Positions 45,175-54,693 of a stretch of DNA of 64,000 nucleotides are shown in pieces. Source of the DNA: PALSA-1296 sp037143335 (GTDB taxonomy: Bacteria; Bacteroidota; Ignavibacteria; Palsa-1295); contig JBAWZA010000016.1 in NCBI GenBank assembly GCA_037143335.1, positions 1 through 64,000 on the forward strand. The letters are read 5' to 3'. Numbering within the stretch: the stretch's first letter is position 1; each line of letters begins with the position of its first letter. Position numbers and translations under genes: made by a program. The notes under the pieces were generated by a model, which was given only the letters and a program-made list of their open reading frames with translations, was not told the origin of the DNA and searched no databases.

Positions 45175-48100
45175 ATGAAAAATCGGATACTCTCTATCGC
45201 ATTTCTTGCGCTCGTGAGTTTGATGCTTTTCGGAGCAAAGAACTCGTTCGCGCAAAATCGCCGCGGTGAGCCGAACGTCTTAGCCACCGGCTACTATGTC
45301 GTTGACTCAGATGATAACGCACCACTTCCGTGGCGTCCGAACTACTTCTTCATTGATACGCTCTATCAGCCATTCAGCTGGTATCGTATTAAAAGCGGTC
45401 CGCGCCAGAATTTTCCTGGTGATAGACCGTGGCATTTCTTTTATAACCCGCTCAACGGATTTACTCCAGCCGCTATTGCAGCAATGGATACCGTAAACGA
45501 TTGTATGGCAGGTCCGATCCCTACGGGATTCCCACCAGCCACACCTTTCGACTTTTATGGTTTGCCATTCGATAGCTTGTTCATTTCGTCGAACGGCTAT
45601 ATCGGCTTCCGTCCTTTTGCTGAGGCAACTGCTGGTAACCCACCGCTTTATTGCAATCATAACTTTCCCGATTACAAAAACGGGTTAAGCACAATTCCTC
45701 CTGCAACGATTGGCGCATTGTTCTGCGATGCTGATTTCCGTCCAAATGGAGATTCAACGAAGGTCTATATTCGTACAAGCCCAGGCGTAGATTCTTTCTT
45801 CGTCAGCTACTTCAACCTTCGCTTGAATCCTACGGGAAATAACAATATTGAAAACGGTAGTGGACGTGATAAGCTCTTCATCAAGAAGTTGCAGATCGTT
45901 TTTACCCGTATTGACTCGAGCATTCAGATCAACTACGGACCGTTCTCCGGAGCTGTTCAAGGATTCCCACCAGTACAGGCATACCGTATTTTCCAACGTA
46001 ACGCTTCTATCGGACTTATCAATAGTGCCAGAACAGAAGCAACGTCTGTAAACTACGGATCGCACTCTGGTAAGGGTCGTTGGGATGCTATTAACGCAAC
46101 CTGCCGCTCTTGTAACAAAGACTTCCGTCAGGCTGGTCAGTTCGCTGTGAAGTTCAAAAGATGGCACAACGTTGTTCGCGCCATCTCTGTAGATTTCCCA
46201 ACCAGAAACTTTGAGGTTTGCTTGAGCACAACGCTTAACCCAACCGCTACTTTCCAATGGATTGGTAACTACGATATCACTAACACTCTGACACCACAGG
46301 CTTTCAAGGTGAAGTTCCAGATTCGTAACGCTGTTACAGGTGTTGCTGTTTATGGACGTACGTACCTTACTCCTGTCTTCACAACCGCTGGGCAGAAGCT
46401 CAGCACCAAGGTTGGTGATTTCGCTCCATACGTAACGAACCCATACATCTTGAATGAACTAGGTACATTCAACGCATGTGCTATTGCTACATCGTATGAT
46501 GGAAGCGATAACTACATCGGTGACCAATGGCCGTTCGATGATACTGTCTGTGTCCAGATCTATGGAATTCGTGTAACAGCGCTTCCATTTAACGATCCAT
46601 CAGATAACTACTCGATCACACCTAAAGGCAACATTCCTGATCAACAGAAATGGGTTGCTATCGGCGCGACTGTAGAAGATGGAGACGCAGTAACATTCGA
46701 TCCTCCTCCACCAAGGTACGATGCTGCTTCAGGTGGTGTTGGTGGTGCAGGTCTTCATGATCCTGTTATTCACTTAGATCGTCAGGATATTGATGGTAAT
46801 TCATACCCAGCTCCTAAGCAGGGTGATACACTCAGATCATTCCCATTCAACCTTCAAGGTCAGACGAAAGCTGCTCTTGCTTTCAGCTACCAAAGAGCTG
46901 GACAGCTCCAGTACCCTTGGTTCTGGGATTCGCAAACGTTGTTGGGACCTGAAGCAACAGTATTGGATCTGAATAATGGTTTAGTTCTTGCTGGTGATTC
47001 GATGATCATTGACTTCAAGAACCCTAGTGCTCCTGCATGTAATCCAGGCGCATCTTGGACACGTGTTGGTGGTGTTGATGGTGGTAACGACTTTGAATTC
47101 CATAAATTCTCTGTCCGTCTTGATCAGTTCACGACACCAACATTCAATTATTTCACGAATGCATTCCGTTTCCGTCTTCGCTTAAAGGCTTCGGATAACG
47201 GTAACTATCCACCGGATGATGATGCTGACGATTGGTATATTGACAACATCTCGTTGCAAGTACCTCGTAAGCCAGAGATCGAAGTAATGTGGGTTCGCGT
47301 AGTATCGCCATACACTCACATTCCTCCATCACAGGCTGTAGCATTACCAATCTATGTTCACGTTGCTAATAATTCAACGGACGTAGCAATTGCATTCCCA
47401 ATTCGTGTTCAGATTTTGGATCCGAATGGTAGCACAGTTTACTGGGCACTACAAACCGTTACATCATTACGTGGCGGTACAGATTCGACAGTACTTATGC
47501 CGAACTGGAATGCTCAGAGTTCAACAGCTGGCGGAACGTTCACTATCCATGCGTTCTTAGCTTCAAGCTCTTATGATTCTTATACACAAGATAACGGAAC
47601 ATTCACTCAGTTCTTCCTTGATGTCGGTACTCCTGGTGATCCACCTGAATTCGCTTTGGACGATGGTTCAAACGATTTCCCAGGTCTTGTTCAGCAGACT
47701 GGTACAGGCGTAGGATTTAATAATAATTCTGCAAGCTTGGCGATGAAATTCCGTTTGTCAGTGAAGGACACCATGTTCGGTGTTAGAGTGTACTTCGGTA
47801 ACGCTAACCAATCACCTGATGCTATCAGATTAACAGTTCTCAAAGGCAGCCCGAATAGTGCTGTACCTACTTGCGACACTGTATTTGGTGCTCAGATGGA
47901 AGACGTTCGTAAGGGACAGCTCTTTAACCAATACTGGTCATACTACTTCCCAACCCCTGTTGTACTTCCAGGCGGAAGCGGATCAGGTGCGGCACAGGGT
48001 GTGTACTGGGTATCACTTAGCCAGCTTGGTTTGGATAACATGAACCTCGGAGCTGATATTTCAAGAGGTGGTGGACACGTGACAAAGTCATCGTTAAACC

Positions 48101-49023
48101 GTTCTCTCGGAGTTCCTGTCTATCATGCGATGTACAATGACATCTATGGTACAAACATTGCACAGAATAACAACTTCGGTGATGTCTCTACATCATACGC
48201 AGTTGAGCGTACTGCCGGTAGTTGCGATTGGTCATTATGGATGCCATCCCAAGGTGGTTGGTGGCCGGGTAATGATGCTGCTACAGCATCGCGTTACTAT
48301 CTCTACTGGTCTGGTGCAGCTTGCGATGCTTGCGCACTGAACGTATGGGGTGGCATGAACTGGGGTGGAGCTGCGTACTTCCAGAACTTCGGAACATATA
48401 ATCCTATGATCCGTCCGATGGTCAGCACAAGCCCAATGTTCCCTGTAAATTTCCTCTCACCACTTGCTGGTAAGGAAGTAAACGGAACAGCAGTGCTTAA
48501 CTGGACAACGGCTCAAGAGAAACAAAATTCTGGTTTCTATGTCGAGCGTCGCTTGGCATCTGAAACAGATGGTTTCTTCACGAAGCTCGGATTTGTTGAA
48601 GGTAAGGGTACATCAAACGTACAAAATGGTTATAGCTATACTGACCGCAAGGTTGAGCCTGGCACATATACCTATCGTTTGACACAGATTGATCTCGACG
48701 GTGCTCAGCATCTCTCGAACTCAGTCAACGTTTCGATTGGATCTCCGAGCAGCTATGCTCTCGAGCAGAACCATCCGAACCCTTGCACAACAACGAATAT
48801 TGACTTCGCTCTGCCAGTTGCTGGTCAGACACATTTAATAGTCTTTAATGCTCTCGGACAGGCTGTTCGTACTCTTGTTGACGGTGACGTCGCTGAGGGT
48901 TCACACAGCGTGAAGTTCGATGGTAAAGATGATGCAGGTAACGAATTAGCTTCTGGTAACTATATCTATAGACTCCAGAGTGGCGACTTCTCTGCAACTC
49001 GCAAAATGACAATTACGAAATAA
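45175..49023 (+). CDS. Giant T9SS cargo protein
   Basis: A 1282-residue exported protein with signal peptide ending NSFAQ. The N-terminal half has a SLFISSNGYIGFRPF-type motif, a pattern of Bacteroidota secreted proteins whose globular domain begins with a surface-recognition fold. A central Ig-like part (KPEIEVMWVRVVSPY) follows near residue 700, and the last 90 residues (SSYALEQNHPNPCTTTN to DFSATRKMTITK) are a FlgD-like and type A sorting domain. The codon use is biased to a few codons, as in highly expressed genes. Its function is unknown. Confidence 0.85.
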   Translation: MKNRILSIAFLALVSLMLFGAKNSFAQNRRGEPNVLATGYYVVDSDDNAPLPWRPNYFFIDTLYQPFSWYRIKSGPRQNFPGDRPWHFFYNPLNGFTPAAIAAMDTVNDCMAGPIPTGFPPATPFDFYGLPFDSLFISSNGYIGFRPFAEATAGNPPLYCNHNFPDYKNGLSTIPPATIGALFCDADFRPNGDSTKVYIRTSPGVDSFFVSYFNLRLNPTGNNNIENGSGRDKLFIKKLQIVFTRIDSSIQINYGPFSGAVQGFPPVQAYRIFQRNASIGLINSARTEATSVNYGSHSGKGRWDAINATCRSCNKDFRQAGQFAVKFKRWHNVVRAISVDFPTRNFEVCLSTTLNPTATFQWIGNYDITNTLTPQAFKVKFQIRNAVTGVAVYGRTYLTPVFTTAGQKLSTKVGDFAPYVTNPYILNELGTFNACAIATSYDGSDNYIGDQWPFDDTVCVQIYGIRVTALPFNDPSDNYSITPKGNIPDQQKWVAIGATVEDGDAVTFDPPPPRYDAASGGVGGAGLHDPVIHLDRQDIDGNSYPAPKQGDTLRSFPFNLQGQTKAALAFSYQRAGQLQYPWFWDSQTLLGPEATVLDLNNGLVLAGDSMIIDFKNPSAPACNPGASWTRVGGVDGGNDFEFHKFSVRLDQFTTPTFNYFTNAFRFRLRLKASDNGNYPPDDDADDWYIDNISLQVPRKPEIEVMWVRVVSPYTHIPPSQAVALPIYVHVANNSTDVAIAFPIRVQILDPNGSTVYWALQTVTSLRGGTDSTVLMPNWNAQSSTAGGTFTIHAFLASSSYDSYTQDNGTFTQFFLDVGTPGDPPEFALDDGSNDFPGLVQQTGTGVGFNNNSASLAMKFRLSVKDTMFGVRVYFGNANQSPDAIRLTVLKGSPNSAVPTCDTVFGAQMEDVRKGQLFNQYWSYYFPTPVVLPGGSGSGAAQGVYWVSLSQLGLDNMNLGADISRGGGHVTKSSLNRSLGVPVYHAMYNDIYGTNIAQNNNFGDVSTSYAVERTAGSCDWSLWMPSQGGWWPGNDAATASRYYLYWSGAACDACALNVWGGMNWGGAAYFQNFGTYNPMIRPMVSTSPMFPVNFLSPLAGKEVNGTAVLNWTTAQEKQNSGFYVERRLASETDGFFTKLGFVEGKGTSNVQNGYSYTDRKVEPGTYTYRLTQIDLDGAQHLSNSVNVSIGSPSSYALEQNHPNPCTTTNIDFALPVAGQTHLIVFNALGQAVRTLVDGDVAEGSHSVKFDGKDDAGNELASGNYIYRLQSGDFSATRKMTITK

Positions 49024-49044
49024 GTAAGGTCATCGTTGTATTTC

Positions 49045-49082
49045 AAGAACCCCTGTCAGTGATGACAGGGGTTCTTTTTTTT
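49045..49082 (+). terminator. Terminator after the giant T9SS gene
   Basis: AGAACCCCTGTCA pairs with TGACAGGGGTTCT around GTGA, followed by a run of T. A 13-bp perfect stem. Confidence 0.93.
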
Positions 49083-49132
49083 GGTAACTTCTTTTCGCGT
49101 CGTCCGTAGTTCAATCTTTACTTTTATCGCCT

Positions 49133-50194
49133 ATGAAAATATTTTTCTTTTTGGTCTTTCTTGCACTCGCATCACCGTATTCCGCAATAGCACAATTTGG
49201 TACGGGCGAAGTACACCTGCCTTACGAAAGTCAAAAGGCATCGATCTCTCAGACAATTGGCATCACTGATATTGAGGTAGTCTATCACCGCCCGGCAGTG
49301 AAGGGTAGAAAAATTTGGGGTGAGCTTGTTCCTTATAATAGTGGCACATCAATTCCGTGGAGAGGCGGAGCGAATGAGAATACTACGATCACATTCTCAT
49401 CGGATGTTGCAATAGAAGGCAAAGCATTGGCTGCCGGTACCTACGGATTACATTTTCTTCCATATGAAAAAGAGTGGACTGTGATCTTTTCAAAGAACTC
49501 CACATCATGGGGAAGTTTTTCGTATAACAAAGACGAGGATGCACTCCGTGTGACCGTAAAACCTCAGCTTGCGGAGTTTGAGGAATATCTGAAATATGAA
49601 TTTATGAATCCAAAGCCAGCCTCAACTATGCTCCAATTACATTGGGAGAAGCTTGCTGTTCCTATTCGTATTGATGTCAACACTCATGAGGTAGTGCTTG
49701 CGAATATCCGGAAAGAGCTTCGGAATTCTGTTGGATTTACGTGGCGAGGATATAATTCCGCCGCAAGTTATTGTGCCGATGAAAATATCAACCTCGAAGA
49801 AGGGCTGGCGTGGGCAAAGCGCTCCGTGTCAAGCGAAGAGAATTTTGATGGACTTCAGACACTCGCTCAACTTCAAGAAAAATTAGGAATGAAAGACGAA
49901 GCGGATAAAACAAGGGACCGTGCAATGCAAATCGCAAAACCATTGGAGATTCATACCTTCGCAAGGCAGCTCTTAACTCAGAAAAAGATTGATGAAGCCA
50001 TGAAGTACTTCGAGTATAACCTCAAGAAGAACCCCGATCAATGGTTTGTCTATTCAGGCATCGCTCGTGGCTATGAAGCCAAAGGGGATCTGAAAGCTGC
50101 AATAGAGAATATGAAGTTAGCCCTTGAAAAAGCTCCTGAAGCAAATAAGGCGAATATCTCGGGAGTGTTGAAGCAGTGGCAAAGTAGAATGTAG
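49133..50194 (+). CDS. DUF2911 protein with TPR repeats
   Basis: A 353-residue exported protein (signal peptide ending SAIAQ). Residues 25-185 match DUF2911 in layout (KASISQTIGITDIEVVYHRPAVKGRKIWGELVPY and PWRGGANENTTITFS), a domain common in Bacteroidota. The rest is helical with TPR-like units (DEADKTRDRAMQIAK, DQWFVYSGIARGYEAKGDLKAAIE). No catalytic role is known. Confidence 0.84.
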   Translation: MKIFFFLVFLALASPYSAIAQFGTGEVHLPYESQKASISQTIGITDIEVVYHRPAVKGRKIWGELVPYNSGTSIPWRGGANENTTITFSSDVAIEGKALAAGTYGLHFLPYEKEWTVIFSKNSTSWGSFSYNKDEDALRVTVKPQLAEFEEYLKYEFMNPKPASTMLQLHWEKLAVPIRIDVNTHEVVLANIRKELRNSVGFTWRGYNSAASYCADENINLEEGLAWAKRSVSSEENFDGLQTLAQLQEKLGMKDEADKTRDRAMQIAKPLEIHTFARQLLTQKKIDEAMKYFEYNLKKNPDQWFVYSGIARGYEAKGDLKAAIENMKLALEKAPEANKANISGVLKQWQSRM

Positions 50195-50231
50195 AGAATT
50201 ATTGATTCAGTTCGGCAATCAAATGTAAGGG

Positions 50232-50250
50232 AACTAAACAGTGTTCAGTT
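50232..50250. promoter_or_regulatory. TetR operator candidate upstream of the regulator gene
   Basis: AACTAAACA-G-TGTTCAGTT is a 19-base palindrome with eight of nine arm pairs. It ends 13 bases before the tetR ATG. A matching AACTAAACA-A-TGTTCACTA is at 50883-50901. Confidence 0.55.
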
Positions 50251-50263
50251 TGTTATCATCGTT

Positions 50264-50869
50264 ATGGGAATTGTTGATAGAAAAGATCGAGAGAGAGAAT
50301 CCATGAAGTCGCTCATGTTAGAGGCGGCGATGGAGCTTTATCTATCCAAAGGGATTGAGAACGTCACGATTCGCAATATCGCGGATAAAATCGAATTCAG
50401 CCCTGCAACGATTTACCTATACTTCAAAGACAAGGACGAGATTTTCTTTCATCTCTACAATCTGGCATTCGGAAAATTCTATCAAGCACAGCTTCGTGAT
50501 GAGTCAATCGTAGATCCCTGGGAGCGGTTGCAGAAGAGTGGGATGCACTATATTGAGTGGGCGCTGGCGAATCCGAAGCTCTACGACCTCATGTTCATTT
50601 TAGAGATTCCGATGGATGTAATCGCCGAAAGCTCGTGCGTTGACATCGGGATTAATTCTTATAACCTTCTGAAGAAAACGGTTGCCGAGTGTATCGGTCG
50701 CGATTCAATCAAGGTGTCTGACCCTGATCTTGGAGCGATGATTTTTTGGAATTATGTGCATGGAATTGTCTCTTTGCTTATTAAGAAACGTGTTCTCTAC
50801 CCAGCCGAACATGTGAGCAGATTGATTGACGCTATGCTCGCGACTTTTTATTCAGCAATGCAAAAATAA
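50264..50869 (+). CDS. TetR-family transcriptional regulator
   Basis: A 201-residue regulator. The N-terminal helix-turn-helix (ENVTIRNIADKIEFSPATIYLYFKDKDEIFF, residues 32-62) has the TetR form; the C-terminal ligand domain is helical and has two Cys (SSCVDIG and ECIG). The ligand is unknown. It is 22 bases upstream of a TonB-dependent receptor gene and has a palindrome at its own promoter, so it probably represses both. Confidence 0.9.
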   Translation: MGIVDRKDRERESMKSLMLEAAMELYLSKGIENVTIRNIADKIEFSPATIYLYFKDKDEIFFHLYNLAFGKFYQAQLRDESIVDPWERLQKSGMHYIEWALANPKLYDLMFILEIPMDVIAESSCVDIGINSYNLLKKTVAECIGRDSIKVSDPDLGAMIFWNYVHGIVSLLIKKRVLYPAEHVSRLIDAMLATFYSAMQK

Positions 50870-50882
50870 TTTTTTTCTTTCA

Positions 50883-50901
50883 AACTAAACAATGTTCACT
50901 A
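50883..50901. promoter_or_regulatory. Second operator-like site, overlapping the receptor start codon
   Basis: AACTAAACA-A-TGTTCACTA shares the left arm exactly and TGTTCA of the right arm with the tetR site. The ATG of the TonB-receptor gene at 50892 lies inside it. Confidence 0.45.
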
Positions 50902-53291
50902 TATTACCGCAGATCAATTTATCCAAAAAAATACGTATCAATCTCATTGTATTTCTCGGCACCGCCGTTATCCTATCCACTAATGCTAACGCTCAGGATA
51001 GCGTTCGGGTTACGCAGACTGTGAAGGGCGTGATTCGAACCGTTGATAACCAGCAACCAATTTTCGGGGCATCCGTATATATTCCCGAAGTAAAACTTGG
51101 CGCGAAGACAAACGCAAACGGCGAATTCCGCATTGAGAAAGTACCCGTCGGGAGGCTTACGCTAAAAGTCCACGCCAATGGCTATGAACAAATATCCGAG
51201 GATATTCTTGTCACAAGCGGGAAGCAAGTAAATCTCGAACTTGAAATACGTGAAAAGGTTGTCAAAGGTGAGGACATCTCCATAATTGCTAATGATGCTT
51301 TTGCACGTATAAACGAAACCGCTCTATCAAGTGCAACGACGTTCAATGTTGATGATGTGAAACGATTCGCAGGTAGCAGGGAAGATCCGGCAAAGATGGC
51401 ACAAAATTTTGCTGGCGCAGTCGGCATAAACGATCAGCGGAATGATATTATTATTCGCGGAGGCTCGCCACTTGAATTGCTCTGGCGTTTCGATGGAATA
51501 GACATCCCAAATCCGAATCACTTCGCAACGCAAGGAGCAACGGGTGGACCTGTGAATGCTATCAATGTAAATTTATTAAGTAATAGCGATTTCCTGACCG
51601 GAGCTTTTCCTGCTGAATATGCTGACAAAAATTCCGGTGTGTTTGATCTTCGCACTCGCAAAGGGAATACAGAGCGGTTCGAATTTGTAGGACAAATGGG
51701 ATTTGCAGGACTGGAGGGTCTCATTGAGGGACCACTCGGTGGTAATTCTTCCTTCATAGTAAGTTATCGTAAATCCACGTTGGAAATTTTCGATGCACTT
51801 GGAATAAGTTTGGGATTTGCCGGAATTCCGAAGTATGATGATCTTACCTTGAAAGCGAATTTCGAACTCTCGCCATCGGATGAACTGAGTTTCACATCGC
51901 TCTTCGGCACAAGCAATATCAGACTTGAGCAAAGCAAAGAAGATTCTGTGCAAACGGGCGATGATGACATCACCAATGGCACTGATCTTGCCGTTGTCGG
52001 AAGCACATGGAAACATATCTTTAGTCCACAAACGATTAGTCAACTAACAATGAGTTGGGTGGCTTCGCGATTTAACACGGAAGTTGATTCGCTGACAACC
52101 GACAACTTCAATCATGTAACCGCGAGTACATTATTCTACAAAGCAAACTCAACAGAAGCATCATACTCCGGAAAATTTCGGTTGCTACACAGTCCGAATG
52201 TATCGAACACATTCAGCGCTGGTATCGAAGCGCGTTTCCCATCATATAACATCAATGAATACCGAACGACTGTTCGTGATGAAGCCGATGGCAAACCATA
52301 CTCGCTCAGAGCGGATGGGAGTTCATTTCATGCTCTCTCATTTGTGAATTGGCTCTACCGTCCGTCTGATGACTGGACGTTTAACACAGGAGTTGCAGCA
52401 CAATATCTGGATTTAAGCAAGAAGACTTCCATCGAACCAAGATTTTCTGCGAAGTGGAATGCCGCAGAGGGGCAATCGTTAAACTTTGGTTTTGGAATCC
52501 ATCGTGAATCACAGCCGCTTGTTATTTATTTTGGCAATCCACTAAATCACGGTCTTGATTTCACGCAATCAATTCATTACATCGTAGGATATGAAAATCG
52601 GATTTCAAATGATGTACTGATGAAGCTTGAAGCATACTACAAGGACATCTCTCACGCACCTGTCGAAAGTGAATCTTTGAATTCATACAGCTTACTCAAT
52701 GCTGGCGCGAATTTCGGAGGTGTATCCAATAGTGCAGCACTCGTGAGCAATGGACTTGGGAAAAGTTATGGCGTAGAATTTACTATGCTCAAGCATTTTT
52801 CGAACAACTATTATTTCACAACAACCGCTTCACTATTCAGACAGCGATTCACTGGCTCCGACGGAGTCTGGCACGATGGTGCGTTCGATAATAAATTTAT
52901 TCTCAACTTGCTCGGCGGATATAACTGGGTCTTGAGTAGAACATTCTCGATTGAATTCTCAGCAAAATATACCATTGCAGGAGGAAGCGCTTATACTCCC
53001 ATAGATACGATAAAGTCAGCGCTCTATAATGCCGCGGGACAATTCGGAATTCCTTATCTCGATGAGGCAAACGCTTTCGGCGCAAGGAATCCGATCTATA
53101 GTAAGCTCGATACGAAAATAGAATTCAGACAAAATCTCGGTTCAGTTTCAATCATCGGATTCTTCACGGCAGAGAACACCTTGAATAACAAGAATGTACT
53201 CTTACATACGTATGATCCACGAAATCATTCTGTGAAGACGATCTACCAGTTAGGATTATTTCCGTACGGTGGATTCCGAGTAGAATTCTAA
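50892..53291 (+). CDS. TonB-dependent outer-membrane receptor
   Basis: A 799-residue receptor. A signal peptide ends near NANAQ (35). Residues 40-120 are a carboxypeptidase-regulatory-like beta domain (GVIRTVDNQQPIFGASVYIPE), then a plug domain (DIIIRGGSPLELLWRFDGIDIPNPNHF) and a 22-strand-type barrel with alternating residues to the end (YGGFRVEF, terminal Phe). It probably takes up an energised substrate across the outer membrane. The substrate is not evident. The upstream TetR regulator suggests induction by a small molecule. Confidence 0.87.
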   Translation: MFTILPQINLSKKIRINLIVFLGTAVILSTNANAQDSVRVTQTVKGVIRTVDNQQPIFGASVYIPEVKLGAKTNANGEFRIEKVPVGRLTLKVHANGYEQISEDILVTSGKQVNLELEIREKVVKGEDISIIANDAFARINETALSSATTFNVDDVKRFAGSREDPAKMAQNFAGAVGINDQRNDIIIRGGSPLELLWRFDGIDIPNPNHFATQGATGGPVNAINVNLLSNSDFLTGAFPAEYADKNSGVFDLRTRKGNTERFEFVGQMGFAGLEGLIEGPLGGNSSFIVSYRKSTLEIFDALGISLGFAGIPKYDDLTLKANFELSPSDELSFTSLFGTSNIRLEQSKEDSVQTGDDDITNGTDLAVVGSTWKHIFSPQTISQLTMSWVASRFNTEVDSLTTDNFNHVTASTLFYKANSTEASYSGKFRLLHSPNVSNTFSAGIEARFPSYNINEYRTTVRDEADGKPYSLRADGSSFHALSFVNWLYRPSDDWTFNTGVAAQYLDLSKKTSIEPRFSAKWNAAEGQSLNFGFGIHRESQPLVIYFGNPLNHGLDFTQSIHYIVGYENRISNDVLMKLEAYYKDISHAPVESESLNSYSLLNAGANFGGVSNSAALVSNGLGKSYGVEFTMLKHFSNNYYFTTTASLFRQRFTGSDGVWHDGAFDNKFILNLLGGYNWVLSRTFSIEFSAKYTIAGGSAYTPIDTIKSALYNAAGQFGIPYLDEANAFGARNPIYSKLDTKIEFRQNLGSVSIIGFFTAENTLNNKNVLLHTYDPRNHSVKTIYQLGLFPYGGFRVEF

Positions 53292-53301
53292 GTAGAGAAA
53301 A

Positions 53302-54114
53302 CTATGCGCTAATAATTCCGCGCTCTGATTTTCGGATGAAATCCAGTATTCTGGTGACTTCTGGAATTGAGAGTGCGGAATCTGCTTCAACGGCGGCGAT
53401 TCCGTCAGCAACGTTAAGGCCGTTGAAATAGATGAGTTTGTAAGCAGTACGGATGGCGTCAATGTTTTCAGCAGTGAAACCGCGACGTGATAAACCAATT
53501 TTATTGATGCCTCCAAATCGTGGCGGTTGATCGCCAATGAGCGAGTAAGGAGGAATATCTTTTACGATCATCAGTCCACCGCCAACCATGGAGTAGCCTC
53601 CGACAATCGAAAACTGATGCAAGCCTGTGAGTCCGCCGATAATTGCGAATGATTCAACAGTGACATGTCCGCCGAGTTGAGCGGAGTTCGAGAGAATCAC
53701 ACTATCACCTACAGAACAATCATGCGCAACGTGTGAATACGCCATGATGAGGCAATTCTTACCAATGCGAGTCACGGCGTCATGCGTGCCCGCAGGATAT
53801 GAACCTGAGTGAATCGTGGCGCGGTGAATCGTCGCGAACTCGCGGATAGTCGTGCCATCGCCGATTTCTGCATACGTTTTTTCGCTACCCTTAAACTTAA
53901 GGTCTTGCGGAGTATTCGAGATCACAGCAGAGTGGTGCACAATGCAATCGGCTCCGATCCTCGCACCATCGGCAACAAAGGCATGATGATGAATCACTGT
54001 ATGATCGCCAATGATGACATCACCTTCGATTATCGCGTACGGACCCACCTGAACATCCTTTCCGAATTGCGCCTTTGGGTCAATGATAGCAGTGGGGTGA
54101 ATTTGTATTGGCAT
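53302..54114 (-). CDS. lpxA: UDP-N-acetylglucosamine acyltransferase
   Basis: A 270-residue first-step lipid A enzyme from ATG 54114 (MPIQIHPTAIIDPKAQF); the frame extends to 54138. Hexapeptide repeats form a left-handed beta helix (VQVGPYAIIEGDVIIGDHTVIHHHAFV), the catalytic His lies in IMAYSHVAHDCSVGD, and the C-terminal helical domain has RRGFTAENIDAIRTAYKLIY. It is last in an operon with lpxC-fabZ, but a DUF4160/DUF2442 pair is inserted between. Confidence 0.94.
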   Translation of the reverse strand: MPIQIHPTAIIDPKAQFGKDVQVGPYAIIEGDVIIGDHTVIHHHAFVADGARIGADCIVHHSAVISNTPQDLKFKGSEKTYAEIGDGTTIREFATIHRATIHSGSYPAGTHDAVTRIGKNCLIMAYSHVAHDCSVGDSVILSNSAQLGGHVTVESFAIIGGLTGLHQFSIVGGYSMVGGGLMIVKDIPPYSLIGDQPPRFGGINKIGLSRRGFTAENIDAIRTAYKLIYFNGLNVADGIAAVEADSALSIPEVTRILDFIRKSERGIISA

Positions 54115-54139
54115 TAGGTGAGAATTTTGTGCAAACAAT

Positions 54140-54421
54140 TCAAGCCCACTGAGCAGCTTCTTTTGCTAAGATGGGAAAGTATTCCTTCCAATTATGTAGA
54201 GTTTCAGGGTCGAAGTCTGCGCCATTTGGCCATACCAAGATTTTAGATTCGGGGTCAAGTTTTACCGAGTCAAAAAATATTTTGTCCTTTAGCGGTGAGT
54301 ATAATTCTCCGCTCAGGATGGGAAAGAAATTAATCGTTTCCTCAGCTCCATCGTCAAATTTCATCCACAACGTGTATGGCCCAACAATTTTGAAATCAAG
54401 TATGTCGTATAATTCATGCAT
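54140..54421 (-). CDS. DUF2442 protein
   Basis: A 93-residue protein matching DUF2442 (LWMKFDDGAEETINFFPIL, LDPESKILVWPNGADFDPETLHNW). Its ATG overlaps the stop of the DUF4160 gene (TAATG), the standard coupling of this pair, which behaves like a toxin-antitoxin module by arrangement. The biochemical role is unknown. Here it lies inside an lpx operon. Confidence 0.86.
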   Translation of the reverse strand: MHELYDILDFKIVGPYTLWMKFDDGAEETINFFPILSGELYSPLKDKIFFDSVKLDPESKILVWPNGADFDPETLHNWKEYFPILAKEAAQWA

Positions 54422-54690
54422 TATCTTAGCGGTTCAATCGGGTTTGGATTCTTCCTCTCTGATAACAAATTCCAATCTTTTTTCAATTCTTCTTTGTGTA
54501 GCTCCGCCCATCCCTCGAGAAGCCTCTGTTGTGGTTTAGGCAATGACCCCTTCATCAGATCCAGTGGATCTAACGAATATACTGCTTTATGCTACCCGTA
54601 TCGTACGTGGAAATGCGGTGTATGATGTGGCGAATCCGGCTCCGCAAACATTTGTATCACAATCCCAAAAAATCTTGATAGCTCTGGCAT
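54421..54690 (-). pseudogene. DUF4160 gene with an in-frame amber codon
   Basis: From ATG 54690 the frame reads MPELSRFFGIVIQMF ... TPHFHVRYG, then TAG at 54594-54592 (codon 33), then HKAVYSLDPLDLMKG ... NPNPIEPLR and TAA. Both halves fit DUF4160 (normal PHFHVRYGEYKAVYSLDPLEL-type core) in one frame with no indel, so a single nonsense change, for instance GAG to TAG, breaks it. The start is three bases after the LpxC-FabZ stop. It could be inactive, or the second half could restart at ATG in LMKG. Confidence 0.75.
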
Positions 54691-54693
54691 CTA

